Source: Bifidobacterium vansinderenii
Lineage (GTDB): Bacteria; Actinomycetota; Actinomycetes; Actinomycetales; Bifidobacteriaceae
Length of the DNA: 64,000 nt
NCBI RefSeq assembly: GCF_002234915.1
Contig: NZ_NEWD01000004.1
Location: forward strand, 288,180-352,179
Reading direction: 5' to 3'
Of the stretch, positions 53,182-62,205 are shown piece by piece. The notes under the pieces were generated by a model. It saw only the letters and a list, made by a program, of their open reading frames with translations, did not search any database and was not told where the DNA came from. How positions within the stretch are numbered: the stretch's first letter is position 1; the number at the start of each line of letters is the position of its first letter. The translations under genes and the position numbers were made by a program.

Positions 53182-53209
53182 GATATCAAAATGATATCAC
53201 TTTGATATC
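53182..53209. promoter_or_regulatory. Three phased GATATC sites upstream of SPFH gene
   Basis: GATATC at 53182, 53193 and 53204, spaced exactly 11 bp, the middle one in TGATATCA. This looks like an operator with one half-site per helical turn, typical of RHH dimers. It lies 80-108 bases upstream of the SPFH start. Confidence 0.6.
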
Positions 53210-53264
53210 TGAATCGACAAGGTCGGAAAGAATTGGGGCACCAAAAGGACGAAATCCGCAATTC

Positions 53265-53314
53265 ACAGCGCCAAATGGTCGAAAATCGACGTAAAAACGG
53301 GTATTTGACGCTGT
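53265..53314. repeat. Family C-like palindrome
   Basis: ACAGCGCCAAAT (53265-53276) / ATTTGACGCTGT (53303-53314), one mismatch; loop GGTCGAAAATCGACGTAAAAACGGGT resembles loops at 19.77 and 39.19 kb. Confidence 0.65.
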
Positions 53315-53648
53315 AAAGAGCGGAAGTTTTCGCATAGTAAGACGGATCCGCAGGCAGATTCCGCAATATGGGCGCGGCCGCGTGAGTACAGCACAAAAAG
53401 AAAGGACGACGACGCCTCGGGCCCGGCCTCCAAGCTGGTCCGCGGCATCGCCGTCCATTTACTGTTGCCCGCCCTGGCATTGCGGACAAAATCAGGGGAA
53501 GTAGATCGGGGCACGACGATCGAGGAAGGTGAATGTCGTCATTCGCACCGAACTGCTTTATATCGTAAGGAAGCCGCCACCACGGCAGTAACGGCTTTCC
53601 ATTATTTTCCAATTTTTAGGGTGGGGTCTGAGCTGGTTCTGCGAAGAG

Positions 53649-53907
53649 CCCTCCCTCAGTCTGCTACGCAGACAGCTCCCTCCCCAGGAGGGAGCACGAA
53701 GGAGCGCAGGCTGCTCGAGAACGCTCAGCCCAGGAGGGGAGCACGAAGGGACGCAGGCTGCTCGAGAACGCTCAGCCCAGGAGGGGAGCACGAAGAAGTG
53801 CAGACCACTGTGCAGACGGCTCCCTCTCTGAGGGGGAGCACGAGGGGAGCAAAACACTGCACCTCATCCGTCGGCTTGCGCCGACACCTTCCCCTCAAGG
53901 GGAAGGA
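53649..53907. repeat. Family A and B repeats plus 47-bp tandem repeat
   Basis: Family A copy 53649-53697; two direct repeats of about 43 bp (53705-53747 and 53752-53794, period 47, starting CGCAGGCTGCTCGAGAACGC); partial A copy 53815-53842; Family B copy 53860-53907. The 53315-53648 stretch shows no convincing gene. Confidence 0.75.
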
Positions 53908-53941
53908 AGACGGGCAAACCGACAGAAGGCTGAAGCGGGCG

Positions 53942-55768
53942 TCAGGCCTTGTAGTCGGGGATGGCGGTCCAGCGGTCCTTGAGGAAGAACGCGGCCATCT
54001 TCGGCTGGCGGTCGCGGGTGAACAGGCCCTTCTTGTTGCCATCCACGCGCATGATGCCCTCGGTGGTCTGGAAGTCGTTGAGGTTCCAAGGCTGCTCACC
54101 GACGATCCAGTCGTAGGAGTCGAAGATCTCGGCCCACATCTTCATGACCTCGACCTGGTACTCCTCGCTCCACATCACGCTCGGCAGCTTGTGGATGCCG
54201 GCCATGGTGTCGGCGCCGTACTCGGAGAACATGATCGGCTTGGTCGGCTCCAGCTCGTGCCACTTCTCGAGCTCGGCCTTCATCTCGATCGTGCCCTTGG
54301 AGATCGCGTAGCCGCCGTTGACGTACCAGCCGTGGTAGCGGTTGAGCATCAGGAAGTCGGCCACGTGATGGGTCTTGTCCACACCGGCCGGGGACATCAT
54401 GATCGAGGCGTAGGTCTTCGGACGCTTCTGCGTGTCGATCTCGGCCACCAGATCGAAGATGGACTCGAAGTACGGCACGGCCGCCTCGTTCGTGGTGTCG
54501 GGCTCGTTGAGCAGGCTCCACGCACACACGGAGGCGTGGCGCTTGTCGCGGGCCACCATCTCTTCGAGGGTGCGGCGGTGAATGGCCAGCGTCTCGGTCT
54601 GCACCGACTCCTCCTCGAAGAAGGTCTTCGGCTTGTCGTTGCCCACGGCGCCGGACGCGCCCAGGAAGTTCATCGTGGACTTGAACATGCCCACGGTCGG
54701 AGCCTCGTCGATCACGAAGAAGCCGTCGCGGTCGGCCTCGTACAGCTGCTCCTCGGCGTACGGGTAGTGCGAGGTACGGAACGAGTTCGCACCGATCCAC
54801 TTCATGTCCTCGTAGTCGCGCTTGTTCATCACCGCATCGAAGCCGCGGCCGTGCACATTGGAGTCCTCGTGGCGGCCAAAGCCCTTGAGATAGACCTCGC
54901 GGCCATTGACCAGGATCTTGCAGTCCTTCACCTCGACCGTGCGGATGCCGATCTCGTCGAAGTACTCGTCGATGACGGTGTCGCCGTCCTTGATGCGCAC
55001 GACGAACTTGTACAGGTAGGCGGCGCGCAGGTTCCACAGGTGCACGTCCTTGATGTCGAGCGTACCCTGCTTGCCGTTGGCGCGGGCGACCTCGACGCCG
55101 TCCTCGTCGAGCACGACGACCTCGACGTCATGATCGCCGGAGGTGGCCACCGTGTAGTCGACGTGGGCGTCGGAACCGTCGATGTGGTGCACGACGTCCA
55201 GATCCTCGATGCGCTCGTTCGGCGTGTACAGCAGGTTCACGTTGCGCTGCAGACCGGAGTAGTTGTAGAAGTCGAAGTACGGTGCGCTGACGAGCGTGCC
55301 GTCGGGCAGGCGGTAGGTCTCGCCGACCGGCAGGGTCTGCCAGCTCAGCTCGTTGTTGAGCTTGACGGCCACGATGTTGTAGTCGTTCCACTTGACGGCG
55401 TCGTTGATGTGCGCGACGAACGGCAGGAATCCGCCCTCGTGATGCGCGACCTCGGTGCCGTTGACGTACACGGTGGCGGCGTGGGTGGCGGAGTCGAAGC
55501 GGATGTCGACGCTGCCGTCCTTCCACTCGCCCGGCACGAACAGGGTGGTGACGTACCAGAAGTCGCCGGTGTACTCACGGGAGTACTTGTCGGTAAATAC
55601 GTCGGCGAAGCTGGCCGGAACCGGCATGTCGGTCGGGTTCGGCAGGCCCTTGGTCCAGCCCTCGGCCACGCCCTTGGATTCGGGGTCGAACTGGAAGTCC
55701 CAGGAGCCGTTCATGCTCTGCATGCGGCGGGTGGCGGTGACGCGGGGGTAGAGGGATTCAAAAGGCAT
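53942..55768 (-). CDS. uidA: Beta-glucuronidase (GH2)
   Basis: 608 residues, MPFESLYPRVTATRRMQSMN…. GH2 sandwich, immunoglobulin-like and barrel domains; acid/base Glu in CAWSLLNEPDTTNEAA, nucleophile Glu in PIMFSEYGADTMAG. The motif GNKKGLFTRDRQPK gives the N-x-K pair that binds the glucuronate carboxylate and separates glucuronidases from galactosidases. It frees glucuronate from host, drug or plant conjugates. Cytoplasmic (no signal peptide). The neighbouring transporter and the GH2 gene are transcribed in the same direction. Confidence 0.92.
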   Translation of the reverse strand: MPFESLYPRVTATRRMQSMNGSWDFQFDPESKGVAEGWTKGLPNPTDMPVPASFADVFTDKYSREYTGDFWYVTTLFVPGEWKDGSVDIRFDSATHAATVYVNGTEVAHHEGGFLPFVAHINDAVKWNDYNIVAVKLNNELSWQTLPVGETYRLPDGTLVSAPYFDFYNYSGLQRNVNLLYTPNERIEDLDVVHHIDGSDAHVDYTVATSGDHDVEVVVLDEDGVEVARANGKQGTLDIKDVHLWNLRAAYLYKFVVRIKDGDTVIDEYFDEIGIRTVEVKDCKILVNGREVYLKGFGRHEDSNVHGRGFDAVMNKRDYEDMKWIGANSFRTSHYPYAEEQLYEADRDGFFVIDEAPTVGMFKSTMNFLGASGAVGNDKPKTFFEEESVQTETLAIHRRTLEEMVARDKRHASVCAWSLLNEPDTTNEAAVPYFESIFDLVAEIDTQKRPKTYASIMMSPAGVDKTHHVADFLMLNRYHGWYVNGGYAISKGTIEMKAELEKWHELEPTKPIMFSEYGADTMAGIHKLPSVMWSEEYQVEVMKMWAEIFDSYDWIVGEQPWNLNDFQTTEGIMRVDGNKKGLFTRDRQPKMAAFFLKDRWTAIPDYKA

Positions 55769-55826
55769 CGTTGTCTTCTTTCGGTTGGGGTGAGTGGATG
55801 GACAGGTTAGGTGTGTGGGCGCGAAA

Positions 55827-55879
55827 CCCCTCCCTCAGTCACGCGTTCGCGTGCCAGCGCCCTCCCTCGGAGGGAGCAC
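55827..55879 (+). repeat. Family A repeat
   Basis: CCCCTCCCTCAGTCACGCG…GGAGGGAGCAC with inner CACGCGTTCGCGTG. Confidence 0.8.
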
Positions 55880-55899
55880 GTAAAAAGAGGGGCAATGGG

Positions 55900-55924
55900 A
55901 AGGGCTCCCGCGGTGGGAGCCCTT
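55900..55924 (-). terminator. Terminator of GPH transporter
   Basis: AAGGGCTCCC-GCGGT-GGGAGCCCTT, perfect 10-bp stem, nine bases beyond the transporter stop. Confidence 0.75.
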
Positions 55925-55933
55925 CGAGGATTA

Positions 55934-57379
55934 TCAGGCTTCGGCAGCGGCCTTGGCCTCACGCTTGGCCTTGAGGGCCGCGGCGTTGGAGTCGACACGC
56001 TTCTTGTTCAGCGGGTAGATGAAGATCAGGATGAGCAGCATCACGCCGAAGAAGATGGCCGGCAGCAGGGTGACGTACATGTACAGGCCGTCCAGAGTCT
56101 CCTGGGACTGCACCACGGCAGCGCCTTCCTTGTAGCCGATCCAGCCGAGGGCGGCACCGGAGAACCAACCGGCGAACGCCTGGCCAAGCTTGCGGGCGAA
56201 GGAGTACACGGAGTAGCAGGTGGCGTCCTCACGAACACCCTTGTGCACTTCGATGTCGTCGATGACCTCGGTGATCATGGCCCAGATCACGATGTTGAAC
56301 AGGCCGATGCCCAGGAAGGTCAGGATGTACAGGGCCGAGAACAGCACGGCGTTGGTGGTGTGGATGACGTACAGGATGAACATGCAGGCGCAGCCGATGA
56401 TCGAACCGGTGACACCCATGACCTTGTGGCCGACCTTCTTGGCCAGCGGCTGAGCGAACGGAGCGATGGCGAAAGTAAGCACGCTGCAGATCAGGTTCAC
56501 GGTGGACAGCAGGGCGGAGCTCTTGAAGTAGTCGGTGAAGAGGTAGTTCGCCATCTGCTGCATGAACAGCATGGCCATCAGCAGGGCGATGGCGGCGCCG
56601 ATGATGCCGGCCATGGCACGGGAGGAGAAGGCGCTGGAGAGCATGTGTCCGATGGACTTGCGCTCCTCGGCGGCGCTGGCGCCGGAGTGATCCTCGGCCT
56701 TCACGCGCTCGGTGGACATCTTGTAGCAGACGAAGTAGCAGAGGAAGGAACCGACGGCGAAGATCAGGGAGACCCACATGAAGATGTGCGTGCCCTCACC
56801 GCCGCGGATGATCTGGTTGCCGGCCTCATCCTTGGTGTAGATGATGAGCGGGGCGACCACACCGATGATCAGCGAGGCGCAGGTGGCGCCCACGGTACGG
56901 AAGGTGGAGAGGCTGGTGCGGTGCTCAGGCTCGGGCGAGATGACGGAAGCCATGGAGCCGTAGGGGATGTTCACGCAGGAGTAGAGAATGCCCCAGACGA
57001 TGTACGTGACGTACATGTACGCGATCTTGACGCCCATCGAGGAGTTGATGGCGAAGGTCTGATACATCAGGAACGAGAAGATGGTGACCGGAGCGGCCAT
57101 GCGCATCATGATGACGCGGTACTTGCCGTTCGGGTGGGTCTTGGCCTTGTCGACCACCACGCCCACGGTGACGTCGGCGAAGGCGTCGATGATTCGCGCG
57201 ATCAGGAACAGGGTGCCGACCACGGCGCCGGAGATGCCCATCACCTTGGTGTAGAACACCATGAGGAACGAGCTGGCGAAAATGAACATGAAGTCATTTC
57301 CCCAGTCGCCGAACATGTAGCCGATCTTGTCTTTCATGCCGAACGGCTTGACCGCCTTGGCATTGCTTGCAGCACTCAT
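55934..57379 (-). CDS. GPH-type glucuronide/glycoside transporter
   Basis: 481 residues from ATG 57379 (MSAASNAKAVKPFGMKDKIG); the ATG at 57388 is too close to GGGAGGG. Twelve spans; GYMFGDWGNDFMFIFASSFL and DAFADVTVGVVVDKAK are the family marks also present in the 21.8-kb transporter. Placed between two GH2 genes, it probably imports glucuronides or galactosides with a cation. The extended cytoplasmic end (ALKAKREAKAAAEA) is unremarkable. Confidence 0.85.
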   Translation of the reverse strand: MSAASNAKAVKPFGMKDKIGYMFGDWGNDFMFIFASSFLMVFYTKVMGISGAVVGTLFLIARIIDAFADVTVGVVVDKAKTHPNGKYRVIMMRMAAPVTIFSFLMYQTFAINSSMGVKIAYMYVTYIVWGILYSCVNIPYGSMASVISPEPEHRTSLSTFRTVGATCASLIIGVVAPLIIYTKDEAGNQIIRGGEGTHIFMWVSLIFAVGSFLCYFVCYKMSTERVKAEDHSGASAAEERKSIGHMLSSAFSSRAMAGIIGAAIALLMAMLFMQQMANYLFTDYFKSSALLSTVNLICSVLTFAIAPFAQPLAKKVGHKVMGVTGSIIGCACMFILYVIHTTNAVLFSALYILTFLGIGLFNIVIWAMITEVIDDIEVHKGVREDATCYSVYSFARKLGQAFAGWFSGAALGWIGYKEGAAVVQSQETLDGLYMYVTLLPAIFFGVMLLILIFIYPLNKKRVDSNAAALKAKREAKAAAEA

Positions 57380-57606
57380 TGCTTTCATTCCCTCCCTTGG
57401 GCATGACAGAGCCTGATTTCGGAGACCAAACATCCACGCTTCCTCGTGCGGATGCGCTTTTTACACTTGCCAGGTTTCAAAAGCGATAGTCGGACCACGC
57501 ACGGCCCTGTTTGTGCGTGACGTGTGATTGTTGCTGTTACTTCTCTTTGCAGCGTGAGATGAATGTTGTGCATATCGCCTCGCTGCGTGGTTCCCACTTT
57601 ATACGG

Positions 57607-57632
57607 GGAAACATGGCGCCGAAAATGTTTCC
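57607..57632. promoter_or_regulatory. Inverted repeat overlapping transporter promoter
   Basis: GGAAACAT (57607-57614) / ATGTTTCC (57625-57632). On the minus strand TATAAA at 57598-57603 is a likely -10 box beside it, so a LacI-type repressor bound here would block the promoter. CACTTTATACGGGGAAACA resembles CACTTTATGCGAGAAAAACA upstream of the second GH2 gene (60469-60487). Confidence 0.5.
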
Positions 57633-57688
57633 ATGAGTTTCCGCGGGAGTGGGGATAGGGGTGGGCGGGAATGCTTTTGAACGTTGGG

Positions 57689-57887
57689 GCTTCCCCTTGA
57701 GGGGAAGCTGGCAGCCGACAGGCTGACTGATGAGGTGGGAGGGAATGGGGCCGGAAAGGACGCGAGCCCTTCCTCAGTCCGGCTCCGCCGGACAGCTCTC
57801 GCCCATGGAGGGAGCACGGAATCGAACGGGAAGCGCGGCACCTCATCCGTCGGCTTCGCCGACACCTTCCCCTCGAGGGGAAGGAAA
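57689..57887. repeat. Family A and B repeats
   Basis: Reverse B copy about 57689-57738, A copy about 57767-57818, forward B copy about 57839-57887, between the transporter promoter and the GH2 terminator. Confidence 0.75.
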
Positions 57888-57914
57888 CCTAGGCTGCGGT
57901 GTGAATACGAAAAC

Positions 57915-57950
57915 GCCCCGAAGCGTGGGGAAGGGAACACGCTTCGGGGC
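57915..57950 (-). terminator. Terminator of second GH2 gene
   Basis: GCCCCGAAGCGTG / CACGCTTCGGGGC, perfect 13-bp stem; minus strand continues GTTTTCG. Sixty bases beyond the stop. Confidence 0.85.
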
Positions 57951-58011
57951 TCTGGATATAGCGGCATCGCACAAGGCGATACGGATGGTTGGGGTCCTGT
58001 CGGACCAGGAC

Positions 58012-60315
58012 CTACTTCTTGATCTGCTGGAGCTGCTTATTGAGGTAGGCGAGCTTCTGGCCCAGGTCCTCGGCCTTGCCGGACATGCTGCGCAGCTGGT
58101 CGAACATCTCCACGAGGCTCTTGTTGCCGAGCACGCCGAGCATGCTGGCCTTGATCCTCATGTTCGCGATGCTGGACGCGGCGTTGGTCACCGTGGCGGA
58201 CGCCTCGGGGTTGTCGAGGATCACGCTGACGGTGTCGTGCACCGAATAGCAGGACTCATCGTACGGAGCGTCAACGGCCAGACCATCATCAGCGGAGACG
58301 TCGTCGAACCAGTTCATGACGATGTTGCCACCCTCCGGATCGACGAACTTGTACGGCTCGTACGGCTCGGCGACCTTCTGCCAAGTGGCGGAGTCCTCGG
58401 CGATGCCGGCGCGGACGGTCACGTGCGTGTAGCCGTCGGCCAGCGGAACGTCCTTGAACACGAAGATGTGCGGATCGTCCTGCGCGGAGGCTGCCAGCGT
58501 GGCGAACGGCTTGCCGTCCACGACGAGCGCCACCTCGGGCTGGTTGGAGTAGACCTTCACGTCGATCGCGTCGGCGGCGCGGCGAGCGTAGCGCTTGGAG
58601 CAGATGTGCACCATGGGCTCGGCCGACCAGTACGCCTGGTAGATGAAGAAGGAGTCCTTCTTGATCTTGCGGTCGATGGTCACCAGACCCTTGTTGTTGC
58701 GGCCTTCGACGCCGCCCTCCTTACGGGCGTCGCAGCCGAAGTCGAACATGTTCCACACGTGGGTGCCCCACAGCCACGGACGCTCGTCAATGATACGGGC
58801 CATGTGCTCGTGGTAGATCGCCTGATACTCCTCGGAGTAGTCGCCGCACTGCGGATCGTCGGTGTGGTAGCTGATGATGCCTTCGCAGCCGTACTCGGAC
58901 AGGCCGAAGGAGCGGTCCGGGTGCATGGCGTGGAAGTCATCGAGCCAGGCCTCGTTGTCCTCGAGGTGGCCGCCGTACCAGCCGAAGTAGTGGTTGTAGC
59001 TGAGGATGTCGGTGATCTGGTTGTGCTCGGAGTCCTTCGGCGTGTTGGACACCTGTGCCATGGTGGTGACGCGGGTGGGGTCGAGGGAGTGGGCCAGATC
59101 GTTGATCTCCTTGAGGTTCTGCACCAGCTGCGGGCTGTCGCCGCCGATGAGGATCTCGTTGGAGATGCCCCACATGAGGATCGACGAGTGGTTGAAGTTC
59201 TGGATCACGAGCTCGGTCATCTGGCTCAGGCAGTCCTGATGTGCGGCCGGATCGTCGTTCATCTTGGAGATGAACGGGATCTCCGCCCAGATCACGAAGC
59301 CAAGCTGGTCGCACAGATCGTAGAAGTCGCGGGACTGCTGGTAGTGGGCCAGACGGATGGTGTTGGCACCCAGCTCCTTGATCAGGTAGGCGTCCTCGAC
59401 ATGATCCTCAAGGCTCAGCGCGTTGCCCTTGCCGAGACGATCCTGATGACGGGAGACGCCGCGCAGCGGGGTGAGCTTGCCGTTGAGGAAGAAGCCCTCC
59501 TGCGGGTCGAAGCGGAACTCGCGCACGCCGTGCAGGAACGAGACCTCGTCGAGCACCTCGTTGTGGCGGATGATCGTGGCGACGACCTCGTACAGGTACG
59601 GATCCTCGGTGCCCTGCCACAGGTGGGCGTCGGGGATGACGATCTCGGTGCGCACCTTGCCGCCGTCGACGTCGGCCGGCTGGGCGGCGGAGGCCACCTC
59701 GTTGCCGTCGTCGTCGAAGATCTGGAAGTTGACCACGTCGCCCTCGGCGGCGTCGGTCACCCATGCACGGGCGTCGAGCACCGCGGCGCCGTCCTTGATC
59801 GTGGAGGAGACGGTCACGCCGGGGCCGCCGTGATAGTCGAGATCGAAGTGGGTCGGGTTGACGTACAGCACCTCGACCGGGCGGTACAGACCGCCGTAGA
59901 AGGTGAAGTCGGCCATCTGCGGGTAGACGTCGGAACGCTCCTCGTTGCTCACCTTCACGGCCAGCACGTTCTCGCCCGGCATGAGCGCGGTGGTGATGTC
60001 GGCACGGAACGTGGAATAGCCGCCCACGTGTTCGGTGACCTTGCAGCCGTTGACGTATACCTCGGCCACGTTCGCCGCGCCCTGGAACTCCAGGTACACG
60101 CGGGTCTCGGGGGCGTGGGGCTTGAGGGTCAGCTGGCGCACGTACCAGCAGGCGCCGCGGTAGTAGTCGGAGCCGCCGTCCTGACCGTCGAACGCATTCC
60201 AAGTGTGGGGAACCTCAACAGCCTCCCATTCAGGGCCCGGAGCGTAGGCGGGAACGCCGTCGATGGTCTCCTTGGTGAAGAGCCAGCCATCGTGAAGAGC
60301 TTCGGAAAAACGCAT
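58012..60315 (-). CDS. GH2 glycoside hydrolase (beta-galactosidase or beta-glucuronidase-like)
   Basis: 767 residues from ATG 60315 (MRFSEALHDGWLFTKETIDG), eight bases after AAAGGA. GH2 order: N-terminal sandwich (VYLEFQGAANVAEVYVNGCK), Ig-like domain, barrel with acid/base Glu in LMWGISNEILIGGD and nucleophile in FGLSEYGCEGIISY. NNKGLVTIDRKIKKDSF occupies the place where glucuronidases have N-x-K, but this pattern also occurs in beta-galactosidases, so specificity is open. The C-terminal ~150 residues form an extra Ig/DUF4982-like part and a helical tail (QLRSMSGKAEDLGQKLAYLN) not needed for catalysis. Intracellular. Confidence 0.85.
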   Translation of the reverse strand: MRFSEALHDGWLFTKETIDGVPAYAPGPEWEAVEVPHTWNAFDGQDGGSDYYRGACWYVRQLTLKPHAPETRVYLEFQGAANVAEVYVNGCKVTEHVGGYSTFRADITTALMPGENVLAVKVSNEERSDVYPQMADFTFYGGLYRPVEVLYVNPTHFDLDYHGGPGVTVSSTIKDGAAVLDARAWVTDAAEGDVVNFQIFDDDGNEVASAAQPADVDGGKVRTEIVIPDAHLWQGTEDPYLYEVVATIIRHNEVLDEVSFLHGVREFRFDPQEGFFLNGKLTPLRGVSRHQDRLGKGNALSLEDHVEDAYLIKELGANTIRLAHYQQSRDFYDLCDQLGFVIWAEIPFISKMNDDPAAHQDCLSQMTELVIQNFNHSSILMWGISNEILIGGDSPQLVQNLKEINDLAHSLDPTRVTTMAQVSNTPKDSEHNQITDILSYNHYFGWYGGHLEDNEAWLDDFHAMHPDRSFGLSEYGCEGIISYHTDDPQCGDYSEEYQAIYHEHMARIIDERPWLWGTHVWNMFDFGCDARKEGGVEGRNNKGLVTIDRKIKKDSFFIYQAYWSAEPMVHICSKRYARRAADAIDVKVYSNQPEVALVVDGKPFATLAASAQDDPHIFVFKDVPLADGYTHVTVRAGIAEDSATWQKVAEPYEPYKFVDPEGGNIVMNWFDDVSADDGLAVDAPYDESCYSVHDTVSVILDNPEASATVTNAASSIANMRIKASMLGVLGNKSLVEMFDQLRSMSGKAEDLGQKLAYLNKQLQQIKK

Positions 60316-60614
60316 GTGTGCCATCCTTTTGGTTGTTCCGGGCCGACAATCGGCGTCGGCCATGATCGAATTGTCGAATCGAGGTGGGTTCGATTGATGT
60401 GTGTACTGGTTACGAGGTGTAGAGGAGCGGTACCGGTACCTCGTTGTCGGTTCCGTTCCAGTGATTCTCACTTTATGCGAGAAAAACAGGGGTGAATTTT
60501 CTTTCCATAGTTTTCCACAGAGGTGGATGGGATGGCCCGGTGTGCGACGGGGTGGAATGAGGAGATGGGGAATCGGCTGCGCCGATGTCATGTCGTGTTT
60601 TCGCTGATGCGAAT

Positions 60615-61016
60615 CACCTCATCCGTCGGCTACGCCGACACCTTCCCCTCAAGGGGAAGGGAAAAGGAGCGATCGGGCTTCGCCTCAAGGGGAAGGATGA
60701 GGAGAGTCTTGTCGGGCTTCCCCTTGAGGGGAAGCTGGCAGCCGAAGGCTGACTGATGAGGTGGAACGAGAACAGAAAAGGACGCGATGAGGTGGGAACC
60801 AGAACGGAAAAGGACGCGAACCCTCCCTCAGTCCGGCTGCGCCGGCCAGCTCCCTCCCATGGAGGGAGCACGGAATTGAGCGGAACGCGCCGCACCTCAT
60901 CCGTCGGCTACGCCGACACCTTCCCCTCAAGGGGAAGGAAAAAGGAGCGATCGGGCTTCGCCTCAAGGGGAAGGAGGAGAAGAGAACGATCGGGCTTCGC
61001 CTCAAGGGGAAGGAAA
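60615..61016. repeat. Array of Family A and B repeats
   Basis: B copies 60615-60660 and 60893-60940, reverse B about 60717-60763, A copy about 60821-60871, and three truncated B ends (GATCGGGCTTCGCCTCAAGG) at about 60672, 60947 and 60989. Fills most of the divergent gap 60316-61156. Confidence 0.8.
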
Positions 61017-61156
61017 AACCATGTCGAGAAACTTACCTGTCGATAACTATTCATGTGAAAATACTGGAATGCGGCAAGGCCAGCGGTTAGCATGAAAACG
61101 GGCGATCGCGCCGAGGACGGCCGCGTCCGCCCGCCGAACAGCATAGGAGCATATCG

Positions 61157-62188
61157 ATGAGCGAATCCATGAAGGTCACCATCCGCGACGTGGCGAAGGA
61201 GGCCGGCGTCTCCCCCACCACGGTCTCCCGCGCACTGTCACGGCCCGGCAGGGTGAATCTGGAAACCGCCACGAAAGTGCGCGAAGTGGCGGAACGACTG
61301 GGATATCGCACCAAGAATCTCGAACCGCAGAACGACGACGCGCTGCGCGGCATGATCCTCACCACGGCCAGCGATCTCAAGTACTCCGTGTTCGCTGACT
61401 TCGTGGACGGCATGCAGAAGCCGTGCCTCGACCGCAACTTCATCCTGCTCACGGCCATCACCGAGGAGAACCGCGATCTGGAGCGCAGCACAATCATGCG
61501 CATGACCTCGCAGGTGGACGGGCTGATCCTCACGTCGTCGCGCCTGTCCGACTCCACCGTACGCAAGGCCGCGCAGATGCGTCCGACCGTGGTGGTCAAC
61601 CGGCTCGTCAGCGGCGTGCAGTCCGTGATCAGCGACGACCGGCCCGTGCTCACCAGAATCGTGCGACGACTCAAGGCACTCGGCCACCGGTCGATCAGCT
61701 ACGTGGCAGGCCCCGACAACTCCTGGCAGAACGGGCTGCGCTGGCAGGCGCTACTCGTGGCATGCCAGCGGGAGCAGATCAAACTGCGCAGGATCACCGG
61801 ACCAACGCTGCCCACGCGCGTGACCGGCTCGCTGATGGAGGACGCATTCCGCGAATTCATGCGCAGCCCCACCACCGCCGTGGTGCTGTTCAACGACATC
61901 TTCGCCCTGCAGTTCATGGATCTGCTCGCCGCCGCGGACATCCGCATCCCCGAACAGGTGTCGGTGATCGGTATCGACGATACTCCGGAGTCGGCGCGCA
62001 GCACTCCCCCGCTGGCCACCGTGCACATTCCGCGCGAGGAGATGGGCGCCGATGCGTCAAGCAAGCTCATCTCCAAGATCCTGCACACGTCCGACGGCAG
62101 CACCACGCCGGTGGTGCGATACTCGACGTTCATCGAACGCGAAAGCGTGGGGCCGGCGCCGGATCAGCCCATCGCGGCGGCGGAATAG
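61157..62188 (+). CDS. LacI-family regulator 1
   Basis: 343 residues, MSESMKVTIRDVAKEAGVSP. HTH: TIRDVAKEAGVSPTTVSRAL with hinge helix residues near NLETATKVREVAERLGYRTK. The effector domain has RSISYVAGPDNSWQNGLRWQ and VSVIGIDDTPESARSTPPLA. It probably represses the GH2/transporter genes until a glucuronide or its product binds. Paralogue of the next gene; the two are 17 bases apart. Confidence 0.92.
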   Translation: MSESMKVTIRDVAKEAGVSPTTVSRALSRPGRVNLETATKVREVAERLGYRTKNLEPQNDDALRGMILTTASDLKYSVFADFVDGMQKPCLDRNFILLTAITEENRDLERSTIMRMTSQVDGLILTSSRLSDSTVRKAAQMRPTVVVNRLVSGVQSVISDDRPVLTRIVRRLKALGHRSISYVAGPDNSWQNGLRWQALLVACQREQIKLRRITGPTLPTRVTGSLMEDAFREFMRSPTTAVVLFNDIFALQFMDLLAAADIRIPEQVSVIGIDDTPESARSTPPLATVHIPREEMGADASSKLISKILHTSDGSTTPVVRYSTFIERESVGPAPDQPIAAAE

Positions 62189-62205
62189 ACAACGGCGGGA
62201 GACTC

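Noticed and set aside
53465..55810. 781-codon plus-strand open frame
   Set aside because: Antisense shadow of uidA in GC-rich DNA; His/Val/Asp-biased sequence without domain and no ribosome site.
57730..60495. 921-codon plus-strand open frame
   Set aside because: Antisense to the second GH2 gene and running through repeats; composition typical of a shadow frame.
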